The notes beneath the pieces were generated by a model. The model worked only from the letters and a program-made list of their open reading frames with translations, had not been told where the DNA came from and searched no databases. A stretch of DNA of 64,000 nucleotides from assembly GCF_030929495.1 (NCBI RefSeq), contig NZ_JAVFWN010000006.1:124001-188000 (forward strand), given 5' to 3'. Positions 16,634 to 25,650 of this stretch are shown here, piece after piece. The position numbers and the translations under genes are program-made. Position 1 is the stretch's first letter; each line of letters starts with the position of its first letter. This DNA is from Nocardioides sp. LHD-245. Lineage in GTDB: Bacteria > Actinomycetota > Actinomycetes > Propionibacteriales > Nocardioidaceae.

Positions 16634-17625
16634 CCAGGCCGGACCGCTCCGGTGTAGGGCATCTCGTCGAGGTCGGAGACCTTGACGCCGGCGCCCGGGT
16701 TGGCCGCGTGCACGATCAGGCCGTTGCCGAGGTAGATCCCGACGTGGCTGATCGGGCTGTAGTAGAAGACGAGGTCGCCGGGCTGCAGGTCGCTCTTCGC
16801 GACCCGGGCCCCGCTGCCGTACTGGGCGCGCGAGGAGTGCGGCAGGCTCACGTCGGCCTGGGCGTAGGCCATCATCGTCAGGCCCGAGCAGTCGAAGGCG
16901 TTGGGGCCGGCGGCGCCCCAGACGTAGGCGTCGCCGACCTGGGCGAGCGCGTACTCGATCGCCGCGGCCGCACGGCCGGAGGCCGGGATGGAGGTGGCGT
17001 CGATCGGGCGGCCCGCGTTGCGGGAGAGGAGCGCCGCGCGCTCCTCGGCCTCGAGCTGGGAGAGCAGGTCCTGCGCCTCCGCCAGCTTGGCGTCGGCGGT
17101 CTCCTTCTCCTCCGCGAGCGTCGCCTTGAGCTGCCGGATGTCATCGCGGCGCTGGGCGGTCTGGTCCTTGCGGATGTCGTAGGCCTCGAGCTCGGCGCCG
17201 TAGTCAGCGAGGAGCGAGTCCTGCAGGCCCTCCACGGTGGACCGGGTGGAGAGCTCGTCGAGGAAGCCCTGGGAGTCGGCGGACAGCAGCTCGCCGGTCG
17301 GGCCGAGGCTGCCGGACTGGTACTGCTGGATGAGGGAGTCGCGCACGTCGGAGCGAACGCCGGCGAGAGCGTCGCCCTGACGGGACTGGTCCGCCTCGAG
17401 GGAGGACAGGTCGTCGTTGAGCTCGGAGAGCTCGAGCTCGGCGTCGTTGTAGCGCTCGGCCGCCTGCTCGGACTCGTGGAAGAGCCGGTCGACCCGCGCC
17501 TGGACGGTGGTGATGTCGGGCTCCGCCTGAGCGGGACTCGTCGCGCCGCTGATCGACAGCGTGATCGCTCCGGTGACAGCGAGTGCCGCGAGCGCGGCGG
17601 TGGTGCGTGTCCGGCCGTTCAGCAC
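16630..17625 (-). CDS. Secreted NlpC/P60 (C40) peptidoglycan hydrolase with coiled coil
   Basis: A secreted cell-wall endopeptidase. I place the start at GTG 17625 (331 residues) because the longer frame to 17703 runs through the riboswitch and because AGAGGGG lies about 11 bases upstream. The signal peptide ends SPAQA. A coiled coil rich in Glu/Leu follows (about 35-190), as in RipA-type hydrolases, then the NlpC/P60 domain with catalytic Cys in AFDCSGLTMMAYA and His in ISHVGIYLGNG. The enzyme cuts D-Glu-diaminopimelate links in peptide stems. It is controlled by a c-di-AMP riboswitch and is the first gene of an operon with the lipoprotein and M48 protease. Confidence 0.93.
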   Translation of the reverse strand: MLNGRTRTTAALAALAVTGAITLSISGATSPAQAEPDITTVQARVDRLFHESEQAAERYNDAELELSELNDDLSSLEADQSRQGDALAGVRSDVRDSLIQQYQSGSLGPTGELLSADSQGFLDELSTRSTVEGLQDSLLADYGAELEAYDIRKDQTAQRRDDIRQLKATLAEEKETADAKLAEAQDLLSQLEAEERAALLSRNAGRPIDATSIPASGRAAAAIEYALAQVGDAYVWGAAGPNAFDCSGLTMMAYAQADVSLPHSSRAQYGSGARVAKSDLQPGDLVFYYSPISHVGIYLGNGLIVHAANPGAGVKVSDLDEMPYTGAVRPG

Positions 17626-17651
17626 GAGCTGGCGGTCCCCTCTGGTTGTCG

Positions 17652-17857
17652 TACGCCTACCGGGTGAGCTGACGGATTCGGGCACGACTCGCCCTACCCG
17701 CACTCCTCGCGCCGGCCGGGTCCGTGCGGACCCCTGCCCTCGCGCCTCGTGCGGGATTCACCCCAGAGTGATTGGTTCCCCGGCTCCGGACCCCGAGCGG
17801 TTCCGGACTCAGCGCGGCATCCGCGCGGGTCGGTCGACCCACTTCCTCGGACACCTG
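17652..17857 (-). ncRNA. c-di-AMP riboswitch (ydaO/yuaA type)
   Basis: The minus strand contains the hallmark blocks of the ydaO family in the right order: GGGGAACCAATCACTCTGGGG immediately followed by TGAATCC (17780-17753), then AGGGCG (about 17694) and CCCGAATCCGTCAGCTCACC (about 17682-17663) with GGTAGGCGT at the end. A TAGGCT -10 box (17870-17865) places the transcript start near 17858, just upstream. In actinobacteria this class precedes NlpC/P60 and Rpf-type wall hydrolases and is an OFF switch on c-di-AMP binding. Recognised by eye; a covariance-model search would confirm. Confidence 0.93.
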
Positions 17858-17952
17858 AGCGTGCAGCCTAGTCACAGGCCGCGGCCGGGCCAAACCCTCC
17901 GGGCGTGTTGGGGACGGACGGGGCGTCCGGACGCCACATCCGTCTCACCTGC

Positions 17953-17969
17953 CCCGTGAGACACACGGG
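17953..17969. terminator. Small hairpin after the 68-residue protein gene
   Basis: CCCGTG-AGACA-CACGGG, a 6-bp stem 10 bases beyond the stop of the minus-strand gene at 17979. No T-run follows, so it is only a weak terminator candidate. Confidence 0.35.
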
Positions 17970-17978
17970 TCACGGTGG

Positions 17979-18185
17979 TCACGCAGACTCGACCCGTGGG
18001 CCGTCAACGGGCTGGACCAGGCGCAGCGGCGGCACCAGCCCCCCGTCGGCCAGCGCCTCGAGCGCGGCCATCTCGTCATCGCCGATCACCAACTCGGGAG
18101 GCGGCCCGAGCAGCACCGTCACCACACAGTCGTGGCAGGCCAGACCTCGCACCACGCAGGTGTCGCAGTCGATCCTCGTCGTCAT
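17979..18185 (-). CDS. Small Cys-rich conserved hypothetical protein
   Basis: A 68-residue protein from ATG 18185. It has a compact double pair of cysteines, CDTCVVRGLACHDC (about residues 7-20), which suggests a metal site, followed by VTVLLGPPPEL and a helical tail (DDEMAALEALADGGLVPPLRLV). I recall similar small proteins beside NlpC/P60 genes in other actinobacteria, but no function is known. It is transcribed toward the riboswitch-controlled hydrolase and divergent from the membrane protein at 18280. A longer frame to 18347 would overlap that gene's start and is rejected. Confidence 0.72.
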   Translation of the reverse strand: MTTRIDCDTCVVRGLACHDCVVTVLLGPPPELVIGDDEMAALEALADGGLVPPLRLVQPVDGPRVESA

Positions 18186-18279
18186 GCCGGTGAGGCTCGC
18201 ACCAGCCCCCGACACAACCCCTCGGCGGACCCGCGCATACGGCTCCCGCACCCCGTCCGCGACTGACACAATCGCCGGC

Positions 18280-19629
18280 GTGAGCGTCGAGCACCGCACC
18301 CGGGATCGCCGGACCGCCCGGGTCGGGCTGGTCCTGTTCCTGCTCACCGCGGTGCTCTACGTCGCCACGGCCGGCTACCAGCGCGTGCACATCGACGTGC
18401 TGTCAGCCGACGTCGGCGCCTGGCGGATCGCCGCGACGGGCGAGCCCTCGATCGACGGCCTCGACACCTCGTCGATCAACCGCAGTCGGGTCGACCTGTT
18501 CTCCACCGTCCACGACGGACGCACCGTGATCGCGCGCTCACCGGGCGTCGTCGCGGCCGGGGTCCCGGCGTACGCGCTGCGCCAGTGGGTCACCGACGCC
18601 GGGCCGGACGCCGAGGACTTCACCACGGTGCCTCCCACCGTGACCGCGGCGCTGCTGACGGCGCTCAGCGTGCTCCTCATGTGGGGAGCACTGCTGCAGC
18701 TGACGAGGCGGCGCACCGCTACCGCGGCCGCGCTCGTGTTCGCGCTGGCCACACCCGTGTGGTCGGTGGCGGCCGACGGGATGTGGACCCACACGCTGAC
18801 GGTGCTCGGCATCAGCGGGATGGCCTTCGGCGCCGTCCGCGACCGCTGGCTGCTCGTCGGGCTGTTCGGTGGGATCGCCGTGTGGGGCCGCTTCCACACG
18901 GCGCTCATCGCTGCCGGCCTGGCTCTCGCCTGCGCGTACGCCGAACGCTCGCCCCGGATCGTCCTGCGCGCGGGGGCTGTCGGTGCCGTCGTCGCGACGG
19001 GTGCCGCGCTGTGGACCCACCGGTTCTACGGCCAGTGGCTGCCCATCGGCGGGTACTCGCCGACGACCTACGTCGACCGCGGCGAGGGGTCGGCCCTGTC
19101 CTTCTCGACGACACCCCTCGGCCTCCTGGAGAACGAGGCGGCACTCTGGATCGCCCTGGACCGCGGCATCCTGGTCTGGACGCCGGTCGTCCTAGTGCTT
19201 CTGCCCTGCATGCTGCGCTCCTGGCGCACTATGCCGATGTGGTGCCGGGCACTCCTCGTGTCCGGGGTGCTGTACACCCTGCTCCAGGGATGGGTGAACG
19301 CCTTCCACGGCGGTGACGGGATCTACGGCTACCGGCTGGGGCTGGAGTTCCTCGCCTGCGCGACTCCCGCGCTGGTCCTGGCCGCCGACATCGCGGGGAG
19401 ACGCACGCGCGTCCTGCTCACGGTCGCGATCGGCGTCCAGTTCGCCGCCTTCACCCTGGGCGGCGTGCTCAACCGGCCCACCCTCTCGTTCCAGCACCAC
19501 TGGCACGACAACGCCTTCGCCTCCGGGCTGCGCGACGTCCCGCTGCTGTGGGCCTGGGTGGCGATCAGCATCGCCCTGGTGTTCCTGCTCTCCCGGATGT
19601 TCCTGCGGGAGGGACCCCGGGAGGCCTGA
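18280..19629 (+). CDS. Polytopic membrane protein, GT-C glycosyltransferase-like
   Basis: A 449-residue integral membrane protein with about ten hydrophobic segments. After the first helix there is an extracytoplasmic loop with acidic residues (YQRVHIDVLSADVGAWRI), the position where GT-C glycosyltransferases carry their catalytic Asp. Later segments hold YGYRLGLEFLACATPALVLA. GT-C enzymes transfer sugars from polyprenyl-phosphate donors outside the membrane; assignment is by topology only. GTG 18280 is 7 bases after a CACAAT box, so it may be leaderless. It ends 61 bases before the DnaQ-UvrC gene. Confidence 0.62.
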   Translation: MSVEHRTRDRRTARVGLVLFLLTAVLYVATAGYQRVHIDVLSADVGAWRIAATGEPSIDGLDTSSINRSRVDLFSTVHDGRTVIARSPGVVAAGVPAYALRQWVTDAGPDAEDFTTVPPTVTAALLTALSVLLMWGALLQLTRRRTATAAALVFALATPVWSVAADGMWTHTLTVLGISGMAFGAVRDRWLLVGLFGGIAVWGRFHTALIAAGLALACAYAERSPRIVLRAGAVGAVVATGAALWTHRFYGQWLPIGGYSPTTYVDRGEGSALSFSTTPLGLLENEAALWIALDRGILVWTPVVLVLLPCMLRSWRTMPMWCRALLVSGVLYTLLQGWVNAFHGGDGIYGYRLGLEFLACATPALVLAADIAGRRTRVLLTVAIGVQFAAFTLGGVLNRPTLSFQHHWHDNAFASGLRDVPLLWAWVAISIALVFLLSRMFLREGPREA

Positions 19630-19690
19630 CCGGGCCGGGGACGGGCGCGGCGTCCGGGATGCGTCGGAGGTGGCGCCTACCGTCGGGGAC

Positions 19691-21412
19691 ATGACGGCGG
19701 CACCCCTCAGCGGCACCCGACGGTGGGATGCGCAGCGCGGTTTCGACGAGCTCGGCCGGCCGCTGCACGGTGTCACCTTCTGCGTCGTCGACCTCGAGAC
19801 CACCGGCGGCTCGCCCGGCGACGGCGACATGATCACCGAGATCGGCGCGGTCAAGGTCCGCGGGGGCGAGGTGCTCGGCGAGTTCCAGACCCTGGTCAAC
19901 CCGCACACCGCCATCCCCGCCTTCATCGCCGTGCTGACCGGCATCACCAACGGCATGGTCGCCGACGCGCCCCCGATCCGCGCGGCGCTGCCGGCGTTCC
20001 TGGAGTTCGCCGCTGGCTCCGTGCTCGTGGCCCACAACGCCCGCTTCGACGTGGGCTTCCTCAAGCACGACGCGCTCCGGCTCGACATCGCCTGGCCCGA
20101 CTTCGACGTCCTCGACACGGTCAAGCTCGCGCGCCACGTGGTGACCCGCGACGAGGCGCCCAACCACAAGCTCTCGTCGCTGGCCCGGGTCTTCCGGTCC
20201 GCCACGACCCCCAACCACCGGGCGCTGGCCGACGCCCGGGCCACCGTCGACGTGCTGCACGGCCTGATGGAGCGACTCGGCGGGCTGGGCGTCCACACGC
20301 TCGAGGAGCTGCAGGGCTACTCCAGCAAGGTCGCGAGCGCGGCCCGGCGCAAGCGGCACCTCGCCGAGCACCTCCCGCACGCCCCCGGCGTCTACCTGTT
20401 CCGCGACGACAGCTCCCGGGTGCTCTACGTCGGCACGTCGCGCGACCTCCGCCGCCGAGTCCGCAGCTACTTCACCGCATCGGAGAAGCGCACCCGGATC
20501 GGCGAGATGGTCCAGATCGCCTCGTCGGTCAGCGCCGTCGAGTGCGCGACCCCGCTCGAGGCGTCGGTCCGCGAGCTGCGCCTGATCGCCGAGCACAAGC
20601 CGCCCTACAACCGCCGGTCCCGTCACCCCGAGAAGGTCACCTGGCTCAAACTGACCCGGGAGCCGTGGCCGCGACTGTCCCTGGTCAAGCGGGTGCTCGA
20701 CGACGATGCCGACTATCTCGGTCCCTTCTCGTCCCGCGCCGCCGCGGAGAGCTCCCTGGCGGCGCTGCACGAGGTCTTCCCCATCCGGCAGTGCAACGAC
20801 CGCCTCGCCCGGCAGCCCCGACGCAGCGCCTGCGTCCTGGCCGAGATGCACCGTTGCCTGTCCCCCTGCGACGGGAGCGTCGATCCGCAGACGTACGCCG
20901 CGGTCGTGCGCCAGCTGCGCGACACGCTGCTGCGCCGCCCCGACGACGTCGTCGACCTCGTGCAGGCCCGGATGTCGGACCTGGCCGCCCAGGAGCGGTT
21001 CGAGGAGGCGGCCCACCACCGCGACCGGCTGGCCGACTTCGTCCGCGCCGCGGCCCGCAGTCAGCGGCTGACCGCGCTCACCGGCTGCCCGGAGGTGATC
21101 GCCGCGCGCCGCGAGGACGACGGCCGCTGGGCGGTCCACGTGGTGCGCCACGGGCGCCTCGCCGCCGCGGGCGTCATCCCGGCCGGCGCCGACGCCGTGA
21201 CCTACGTCGACGACCTGCGCGCCACGGCCGAGACGGTGCTGCCGGAGGTCGGCCCGACACCCGCCGCGACCGCGGAGGAGTCCGAGCGGATCCTGCGCTG
21301 GCTGGAGTCGCCCGGGGTGCGCCTGGTCGACGTCGTCGGCGAATGGACCTGCCCGGTCCAGGGCGCCGGGCGCCACGCGCCGACCTTCGCGAGCACTAAG
21401 GTGGGCCCATGA
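19691..21412 (+). CDS. DEDD exonuclease-UvrC N-terminal (GIY-YIG) fusion protein
   Basis: A 573-residue DNA repair nuclease. Residues about 25-190 form a DnaQ-type 3'-5' exonuclease with DLETTG (Asp/Glu), HNARFDVGFL and HRALADARAT motifs. Residues about 230-310 form a UvrC-like GIY-YIG endonuclease (PGVYLFRDDSSRVLYVGTSRDLRRRV), followed by a Cys-containing UvrC-like region (CHRC-type residues near RRSACVLAEMHRCLSPC) and a UVR-like segment. The architecture is found in actinobacteria alongside a normal UvrABC system and resembles Cho. TACCGT is followed by 7 bases and the ATG (19678-19691). The stop overlaps the start of the Lrp-domain gene. Confidence 0.92.
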   Translation: MTAAPLSGTRRWDAQRGFDELGRPLHGVTFCVVDLETTGGSPGDGDMITEIGAVKVRGGEVLGEFQTLVNPHTAIPAFIAVLTGITNGMVADAPPIRAALPAFLEFAAGSVLVAHNARFDVGFLKHDALRLDIAWPDFDVLDTVKLARHVVTRDEAPNHKLSSLARVFRSATTPNHRALADARATVDVLHGLMERLGGLGVHTLEELQGYSSKVASAARRKRHLAEHLPHAPGVYLFRDDSSRVLYVGTSRDLRRRVRSYFTASEKRTRIGEMVQIASSVSAVECATPLEASVRELRLIAEHKPPYNRRSRHPEKVTWLKLTREPWPRLSLVKRVLDDDADYLGPFSSRAAAESSLAALHEVFPIRQCNDRLARQPRRSACVLAEMHRCLSPCDGSVDPQTYAAVVRQLRDTLLRRPDDVVDLVQARMSDLAAQERFEEAAHHRDRLADFVRAAARSQRLTALTGCPEVIAARREDDGRWAVHVVRHGRLAAAGVIPAGADAVTYVDDLRATAETVLPEVGPTPAATAEESERILRWLESPGVRLVDVVGEWTCPVQGAGRHAPTFASTKVGP

Positions 21413-21687
21413 TCACCGCCATCGTCTTCGTGCAGGCCGAGACCGCGCGGATCCCCGAGGTCGCGGAGGCGATCGCGGCGCTCGACGGCGTCAGCGAGGT
21501 CTACTCCGTGACGGGCCAGATCGACCTGATCGCGCTGGTCCGGGTGAGCTCCCACGACGACATCGCCGCGGTGGTCGCCGATCGTCTCAACAAGGTCGAC
21601 GGCGTCGTCGACACCGAGACCCACATCGCCTACCGCGCCTACTCCCGCCACGATCTCGAGGCGGCGTTCTCGCTCGGCCTCGACTGA
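21409..21687 (+). CDS. Lrp/AsnC ligand-binding (RAM) domain protein
   Basis: A 92-residue stand-alone RAM domain (alpha-beta sandwich) without a DNA-binding part. Typical segments: ITAIVFVQAETARIPEVAEAIAALDGVSEVYSVTGQIDLIALVRV and a second half with YRAYSRHDLEAAFSLGLD. Such proteins usually bind amino acids or act as small effector partners of Lrp regulators. It overlaps the DnaQ-UvrC gene by 4 bases (ATGA), yet TAAGGT 6 bases upstream also permits its own leaderless transcript. Confidence 0.9.
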   Translation: MITAIVFVQAETARIPEVAEAIAALDGVSEVYSVTGQIDLIALVRVSSHDDIAAVVADRLNKVDGVVDTETHIAYRAYSRHDLEAAFSLGLD

Positions 21688-21692
21688 GCGAC

Positions 21693-23093
21693 GTGACCGA
21701 GCGGCCCGACGCGGCGCTGCCGCGGTTCCCGCTGCTCGGCCGAGCGATCCCGGTCCTCGTCGGGTGCCTGCTCGCGCTCCTGCTGGTCCTGCTGACCCGG
21801 CGCCCGTTCCGGGCCTTCGACACCTACTTCCACCTCCGCCTCGGCGAGGAGTTCCGCGACGGGTGGTCGATCGCCCACCCGGGCCAGCTCAGCAGCGCGT
21901 CGACCAACGACTGGGTGCCGACCCAGTGGCTGGCCCAGGTCGGGCTGTCCTGGGTCGAGGACGTGGCCGGCACCACCGGTCTGATCGTCGTCCTCGGCGC
22001 GGTCGCGACAGCGCTGACCGGAACGCTGTACCTCGTGCTGCGCCACCGCGCCGGCCCGGCCCTTGCCGCAGCGCTGACCGCGGTGGTCCTGGTCGGCTGG
22101 CTGCCCAGCCTGTCGCTGCGCCCCCAGGTGCTCAGCTACCTGTTCCTCCTCGCCGTCGTCGCCGCCTGGGACCGCGCCCGCCGCACCGGCCGCGCGCCCT
22201 GGCTGCTCGTCCCGCTGGCCTGGGTGTGGGCGACCTGCCACGGCATGTGGGTCCTCGGCGTCGGGGCGAGCGCCGTGCTCGCCGTCGCCGTGGTCGTCGA
22301 GCACCGCCCCTTCCGCCGCGCGTCCCTCGCGCTGCTGGGGGTGCCGGTCGCGATGCTGCTGGCCGCCCTGGTCACACCGGTCGGTCCCCGGCTGCTCTCG
22401 GCGGTCCTGCTGGTGAACTCGCGGGCCGAGTACTTCCACGAGTGGCGCGCCCCCGAGCTGATCACGGTGGGCGCCCTGCCGGTGACCGGGCTGCTGGTGG
22501 CGGCGGTGCTGCTGCTCGTGCGCCGCGACGGCGTCCGGCCCTACGACATCGGCCTGCTCGGGCTCGGCGGCGTGTTCGCCGTCTACTCCCAGCGCACCCT
22601 GCCGCTGGCGCTGATCGCGCTCGCCTGCGTGGTCGCGGGCGCCGCGCGCCGACCCGTGCCGCGGGTCTCCTGGGCCGAGAGCGCCGGCCTGGCCGCCCTC
22701 GCGGCCCTCGTCCTGGTGGTGGCCCCCAGCCAATCCGTCCTGGACGACTCCGCCGACGACGTCCGGCGGTTCACCACCGCCCTCGACGCGCTGCCCGCGG
22801 GCAGCGTCGTGCTCACCGACTGGCCGACCGGCAGCGTCCTGCTGTGGACCGAACCGCAGCTGGAGATCCCGCTGCACGGTTACGGCGACGTCTACACCGA
22901 CACCGAGCTGGAGCGGTACGACGACCTGGCGCGTCTCGCGCCCGGCTGGGACGTGACGCTGGCGCGACTGGCGCCGGACGCCGCGCTGCTGCCCCTCGAC
23001 GACCCGTTGGCCTATGCGCTCGCCGATCGGGGCTGGTCGTTGGTGCAGACCGGCGGCGAGAAGCCGCTCGTCCTGCTGTCGCCGCCGCGCTAG
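21693..23093 (+). CDS. Polytopic membrane protein of unknown function
   Basis: A 466-residue protein from a GTG 5 bases after the previous stop. About ten transmembrane segments are visible. The first extracytoplasmic loop has FDTYFHLRLGEEFRDGWSI and NDWVPTQWLAQVGL, resembling the acidic first loop of GT-C or oligosaccharyltransferase-like proteins. A soluble C-terminal part (about 345-466) contains SVVLTDWPTGSVLLW and ends LVLLSPPR. It may be an envelope glycosyltransferase like the protein at 18280, but no catalytic motif is certain. Confidence 0.65.
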   Translation: MTERPDAALPRFPLLGRAIPVLVGCLLALLLVLLTRRPFRAFDTYFHLRLGEEFRDGWSIAHPGQLSSASTNDWVPTQWLAQVGLSWVEDVAGTTGLIVVLGAVATALTGTLYLVLRHRAGPALAAALTAVVLVGWLPSLSLRPQVLSYLFLLAVVAAWDRARRTGRAPWLLVPLAWVWATCHGMWVLGVGASAVLAVAVVVEHRPFRRASLALLGVPVAMLLAALVTPVGPRLLSAVLLVNSRAEYFHEWRAPELITVGALPVTGLLVAAVLLLVRRDGVRPYDIGLLGLGGVFAVYSQRTLPLALIALACVVAGAARRPVPRVSWAESAGLAALAALVLVVAPSQSVLDDSADDVRRFTTALDALPAGSVVLTDWPTGSVLLWTEPQLEIPLHGYGDVYTDTELERYDDLARLAPGWDVTLARLAPDAALLPLDDPLAYALADRGWSLVQTGGEKPLVLLSPPR

Positions 23094-23110
23094 CGGAACC
23101 TCTCAGCCGG

Positions 23111-24133
23111 TCACGCCGCGGCGGCTGTCACCCAACGGTCCAGCGTGGCCCGAGCCGCACCCGAGTCGACGGCCGCAGCGGCCCGCGCGATGCCCGCCGC
23201 CAGCGCCTCGTCGTACGCCGCCCCGGGGGCGTCGTAGACCGCGAGCGCCGCACCGGCGTTGAGCAGCACGGCGTCGCGCACCGGGCCGGTCTTCCCTTCG
23301 AGCAGATCCCGGACCACGCCGGCATTGTGCTGAGCGTCTCCGCCGCGCAGGTCCTCGGCCGTCGCCGGGGCGATCCCGAGGCTCGGCGGGTCGACGACGA
23401 CCTCGTCGACCGTGCCGTCGTGGACGACCCACAGCCGCGAGGTGGTGGTCGTGGTGAGCTCGTCGAGCCCGTCGTCGCCGCGGAACACCCAGGCGTCGAC
23501 GCCACGTCGGGCGAACACGCCGGCCATGACCGGGGCGAGCCGCACGTCCGCGCAGCCGATGGCCTGAGCCGCCGGACGGGTGGGATTGGCCAGCGGCCCG
23601 AGCACGTTGAACGCCGTACCGATCCCCAGCTCCTTGCGGGGCACGGCGGCGTGCCTCATCGCCGGATGGAAGGCCGCGGCGAAGCAGAAGGTGATGCCGG
23701 CCTCCTCCGCGACCTCGGCCACGCGGTCAGCGGGCAGGTCGAGCCGGACGCCGAGCGCCTCCAGTACGTCGGCGGTCCCGGCCTGCGACGACGCCGACCG
23801 GTTGCCGTGCTTGACCACGAGCGCGCCGGCGCCGGCGGCGACGATCGCGGCCATGGTCGAGATGTTCACCGAGAACGAGCGGTCACCACCGGTGCCGACG
23901 ACGTCGAGCAGCCGACCGGGGACCGAGATGGGCGTCATCACGGCGTACATCGCCTCGACGAGCCCGGTGAGCTCGTCGATCGATTCCCCCTTGGCGCGCA
24001 GGGCGACCATGAAGCCGGCGATCTGGGCCGGGGTGGCCTCACCGGCGAGGATCTCGCCCATCGCCCAGGCCGACTGGGCGGGCGTGAGGTCGTCCCCGGC
24101 GATCAGGGCGCCGAGGACGTCGGGCCAGGTCAT
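23111..24133 (-). CDS. trpD: Anthranilate phosphoribosyltransferase
   Basis: Transfers phosphoribose from PRPP to anthranilate in tryptophan synthesis. 340 residues with the family signatures [14 protein letters not shown] (PRPP binding, about 85-98), [21 protein letters not shown] (about 108-128) and a conserved [14 protein letters not shown]. All motifs are intact. No other trp gene lies nearby; trpD next to the cytochrome oxidase and bc1 genes is a known actinobacterial arrangement. It follows the receiver-like gene by 15 bases on the same strand. Confidence 0.96.
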   Translation of the reverse strand: MTWPDVLGALIAGDDLTPAQSAWAMGEILAGEATPAQIAGFMVALRAKGESIDELTGLVEAMYAVMTPISVPGRLLDVVGTGGDRSFSVNISTMAAIVAAGAGALVVKHGNRSASSQAGTADVLEALGVRLDLPADRVAEVAEEAGITFCFAAAFHPAMRHAAVPRKELGIGTAFNVLGPLANPTRPAAQAIGCADVRLAPVMAGVFARRGVDAWVFRGDDGLDELTTTTTSRLWVVHDGTVDEVVVDPPSLGIAPATAEDLRGGDAQHNAGVVRDLLEGKTGPVRDAVLLNAGAALAVYDAPGAAYDEALAAGIARAAAAVDSGAARATLDRWVTAAAA

Positions 24134-24148
24134 CGCGGGGTCGCCACG

Positions 24149-24550
24149 TCAGGCAGGGACGCGGGCGCGGAGCAGCGAGACCACGGCCTCCGCGAGCTGG
24201 ATCGGGTCGAGCGGGTGGGGCACGGCTGCGTCCGCGCGCGACCAGGTCGCCAGCCAGGCGTCCTGGGGCCGGCCGGTGAGCACCACCAGCGGCGGGCAGT
24301 CGAGGATCTCGTCCTTCAGCTGCTTGGCGATGCCCATGCCGCCGGCCGGGACCGCCTCGCCGTCGAGGATGGCGAGGGCGAGCTCGCCGGCGTCCATGTT
24401 CTGGATGACCACGGGCTCCGTCGCGACCTCGACGTACTCCAGCTCCGGCAGGTCCGGGTGGGGCCGCCGGCCCAACGCCAGGATGACCTGCTCGCGCGTG
24501 TGGACGTCGTCGCTGTAGACGAGCACTTTCAGAGCCTTCTGAGAAGTCAC
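24149..24550 (-). CDS. Receiver-like (pseudo response regulator) protein
   Basis: A 133-residue single domain with the alpha/beta pattern of a CheY-type receiver: KVLVYSDDVHTREQV at the acidic pocket, LAILDGEAVPAGG with an Asp in the phosphoacceptor position, VVLTGRPQD, and a terminal helix LAEAVVSLLRARV. The switch Lys is not obvious (ADAAVPHPLD), so phosphorylation is uncertain. It has no output domain. I recognise it as a protein conserved between trpD and the oxidase genes in actinobacteria. TAGCAT is 7 bases before its GTG, so the transcript is likely leaderless. Confidence 0.78.
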   Translation of the reverse strand: MTSQKALKVLVYSDDVHTREQVILALGRRPHPDLPELEYVEVATEPVVIQNMDAGELALAILDGEAVPAGGMGIAKQLKDEILDCPPLVVLTGRPQDAWLATWSRADAAVPHPLDPIQLAEAVVSLLRARVPA

Positions 24551-24560
24551 CTGCGCGATG

Positions 24561-25544
24561 CTACTCGGAGGGCGACCGCTCCGCCGGTGTGACCTCGGTC
24601 GCGGCGTGCCGTTCGAGCTCCTGCCGGCGCTCGAGGCGCTCGAGGCGGTCGAGTCGTCGATCCTCGCGTTGTGCCTCGCGCATCGAGGAACGCACCCACT
24701 GCACGAACAGCACCACGAAGAACACCAGGCCGACCAGGTCGCCCGCGCCCCACAGGATGCCTCCGGCGAGCCTCTGGTCCTCGTACGGGTCCGGGAGCCA
24801 GGCGCCGAGCGGGCCGTCGTGGAGCGCGGGATACCAGTCGCCTCCGAGCAGGGTCTTCTGACCCATGATCGTGACGCCCAGGAAGGCGTGGAAGGGCAGC
24901 GTCATCACCGTCAGCAGCACCCGGAACGGGTGGGCCACCCGGCCGGGCAGTGGATCGACGCCGACGATCGGCCAGAAGAAGAGCGTGCCGACAGCGACGA
25001 GGTGGACGTGCATCATCTCGTGGACGTAGGTCGAGCGGAGCGAGGCGTCGTACCAGCCGGTGAAGTAGAGGGCCCACGGCGAGATCACGTAGAGGCCGAA
25101 GGTCAGCGGCGGGAAGGCCAGCACCCGGGCCAGACGCGAGTGCAGCAGGGTGAGCAGCCAGCCCCGCGGGCGCCGGGGCAGGGTACGCAGGGCCAGGGTG
25201 ACAGGGGCGCCGAGTGCGAGCGAGAGCGGCACGACCATCGACAGCACCATGTGCTGGACCATGTGCGCGCTCAGCAGCACCGTGTCGTACGCCGCCAGAC
25301 CGGACGAGGTCGCGAGGTAGAACGCGAGCAGGCCGAGAGCCCAGGCGATGGAGCGTCCGACGGGCCACCGGTCGCCGCGCCGGCGCAGCGCGAGCACGCC
25401 GACGGCGTACAGGCCGCCGGCCCAGACGGTCACGACGAGCGGCAGCGGCGCGAGACCCCACTGGGACAGGAGCGTCCCGGCGTCGAACGGGGGCAGGCTC
25501 TCGCCCCCGGCCGCCACGGAGGACCACACCAGCACCATGCGCAC
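24561..25544 (-). CDS. CtaG-type cytochrome c oxidase assembly protein
   Basis: A 327-residue membrane protein of the caa3-type CtaG family (PF09678-like), which takes part in copper-site assembly of heme-copper oxidases in Gram-positive bacteria. About seven membrane segments contain conserved His clusters, HMVQHMVLSM and VHEMMHVHLVAVG, likely metal ligands. The family motif ALYFTGWYD is present, as is the loop TIMGQKTLLGGDWYPAL. The C-terminal tail is highly charged and probably cytoplasmic. It is divergent from ctaE with a 106-base gap, which fits its role. Confidence 0.88.
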   Translation of the reverse strand: MRMVLVWSSVAAGGESLPPFDAGTLLSQWGLAPLPLVVTVWAGGLYAVGVLALRRRGDRWPVGRSIAWALGLLAFYLATSSGLAAYDTVLLSAHMVQHMVLSMVVPLSLALGAPVTLALRTLPRRPRGWLLTLLHSRLARVLAFPPLTFGLYVISPWALYFTGWYDASLRSTYVHEMMHVHLVAVGTLFFWPIVGVDPLPGRVAHPFRVLLTVMTLPFHAFLGVTIMGQKTLLGGDWYPALHDGPLGAWLPDPYEDQRLAGGILWGAGDLVGLVFFVVLFVQWVRSSMREAQREDRRLDRLERLERRQELERHAATEVTPAERSPSE

Positions 25545-25650
25545 CTCCCCGACCCGTTCAGGACCTATTCGAGCCTAGGTCGTGCGTGGTTATCGCTCAG
25601 AACGGGGGGTCGGGTGCCGCCCCACGGCGATAGACGCCATAATGGCGCCC

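Noticed and set aside
17626..17703. N-terminal extension of the NlpC/P60 protein
   Set aside because: It would translate the 3' part of the c-di-AMP riboswitch and would put 26 residues before the signal peptide.
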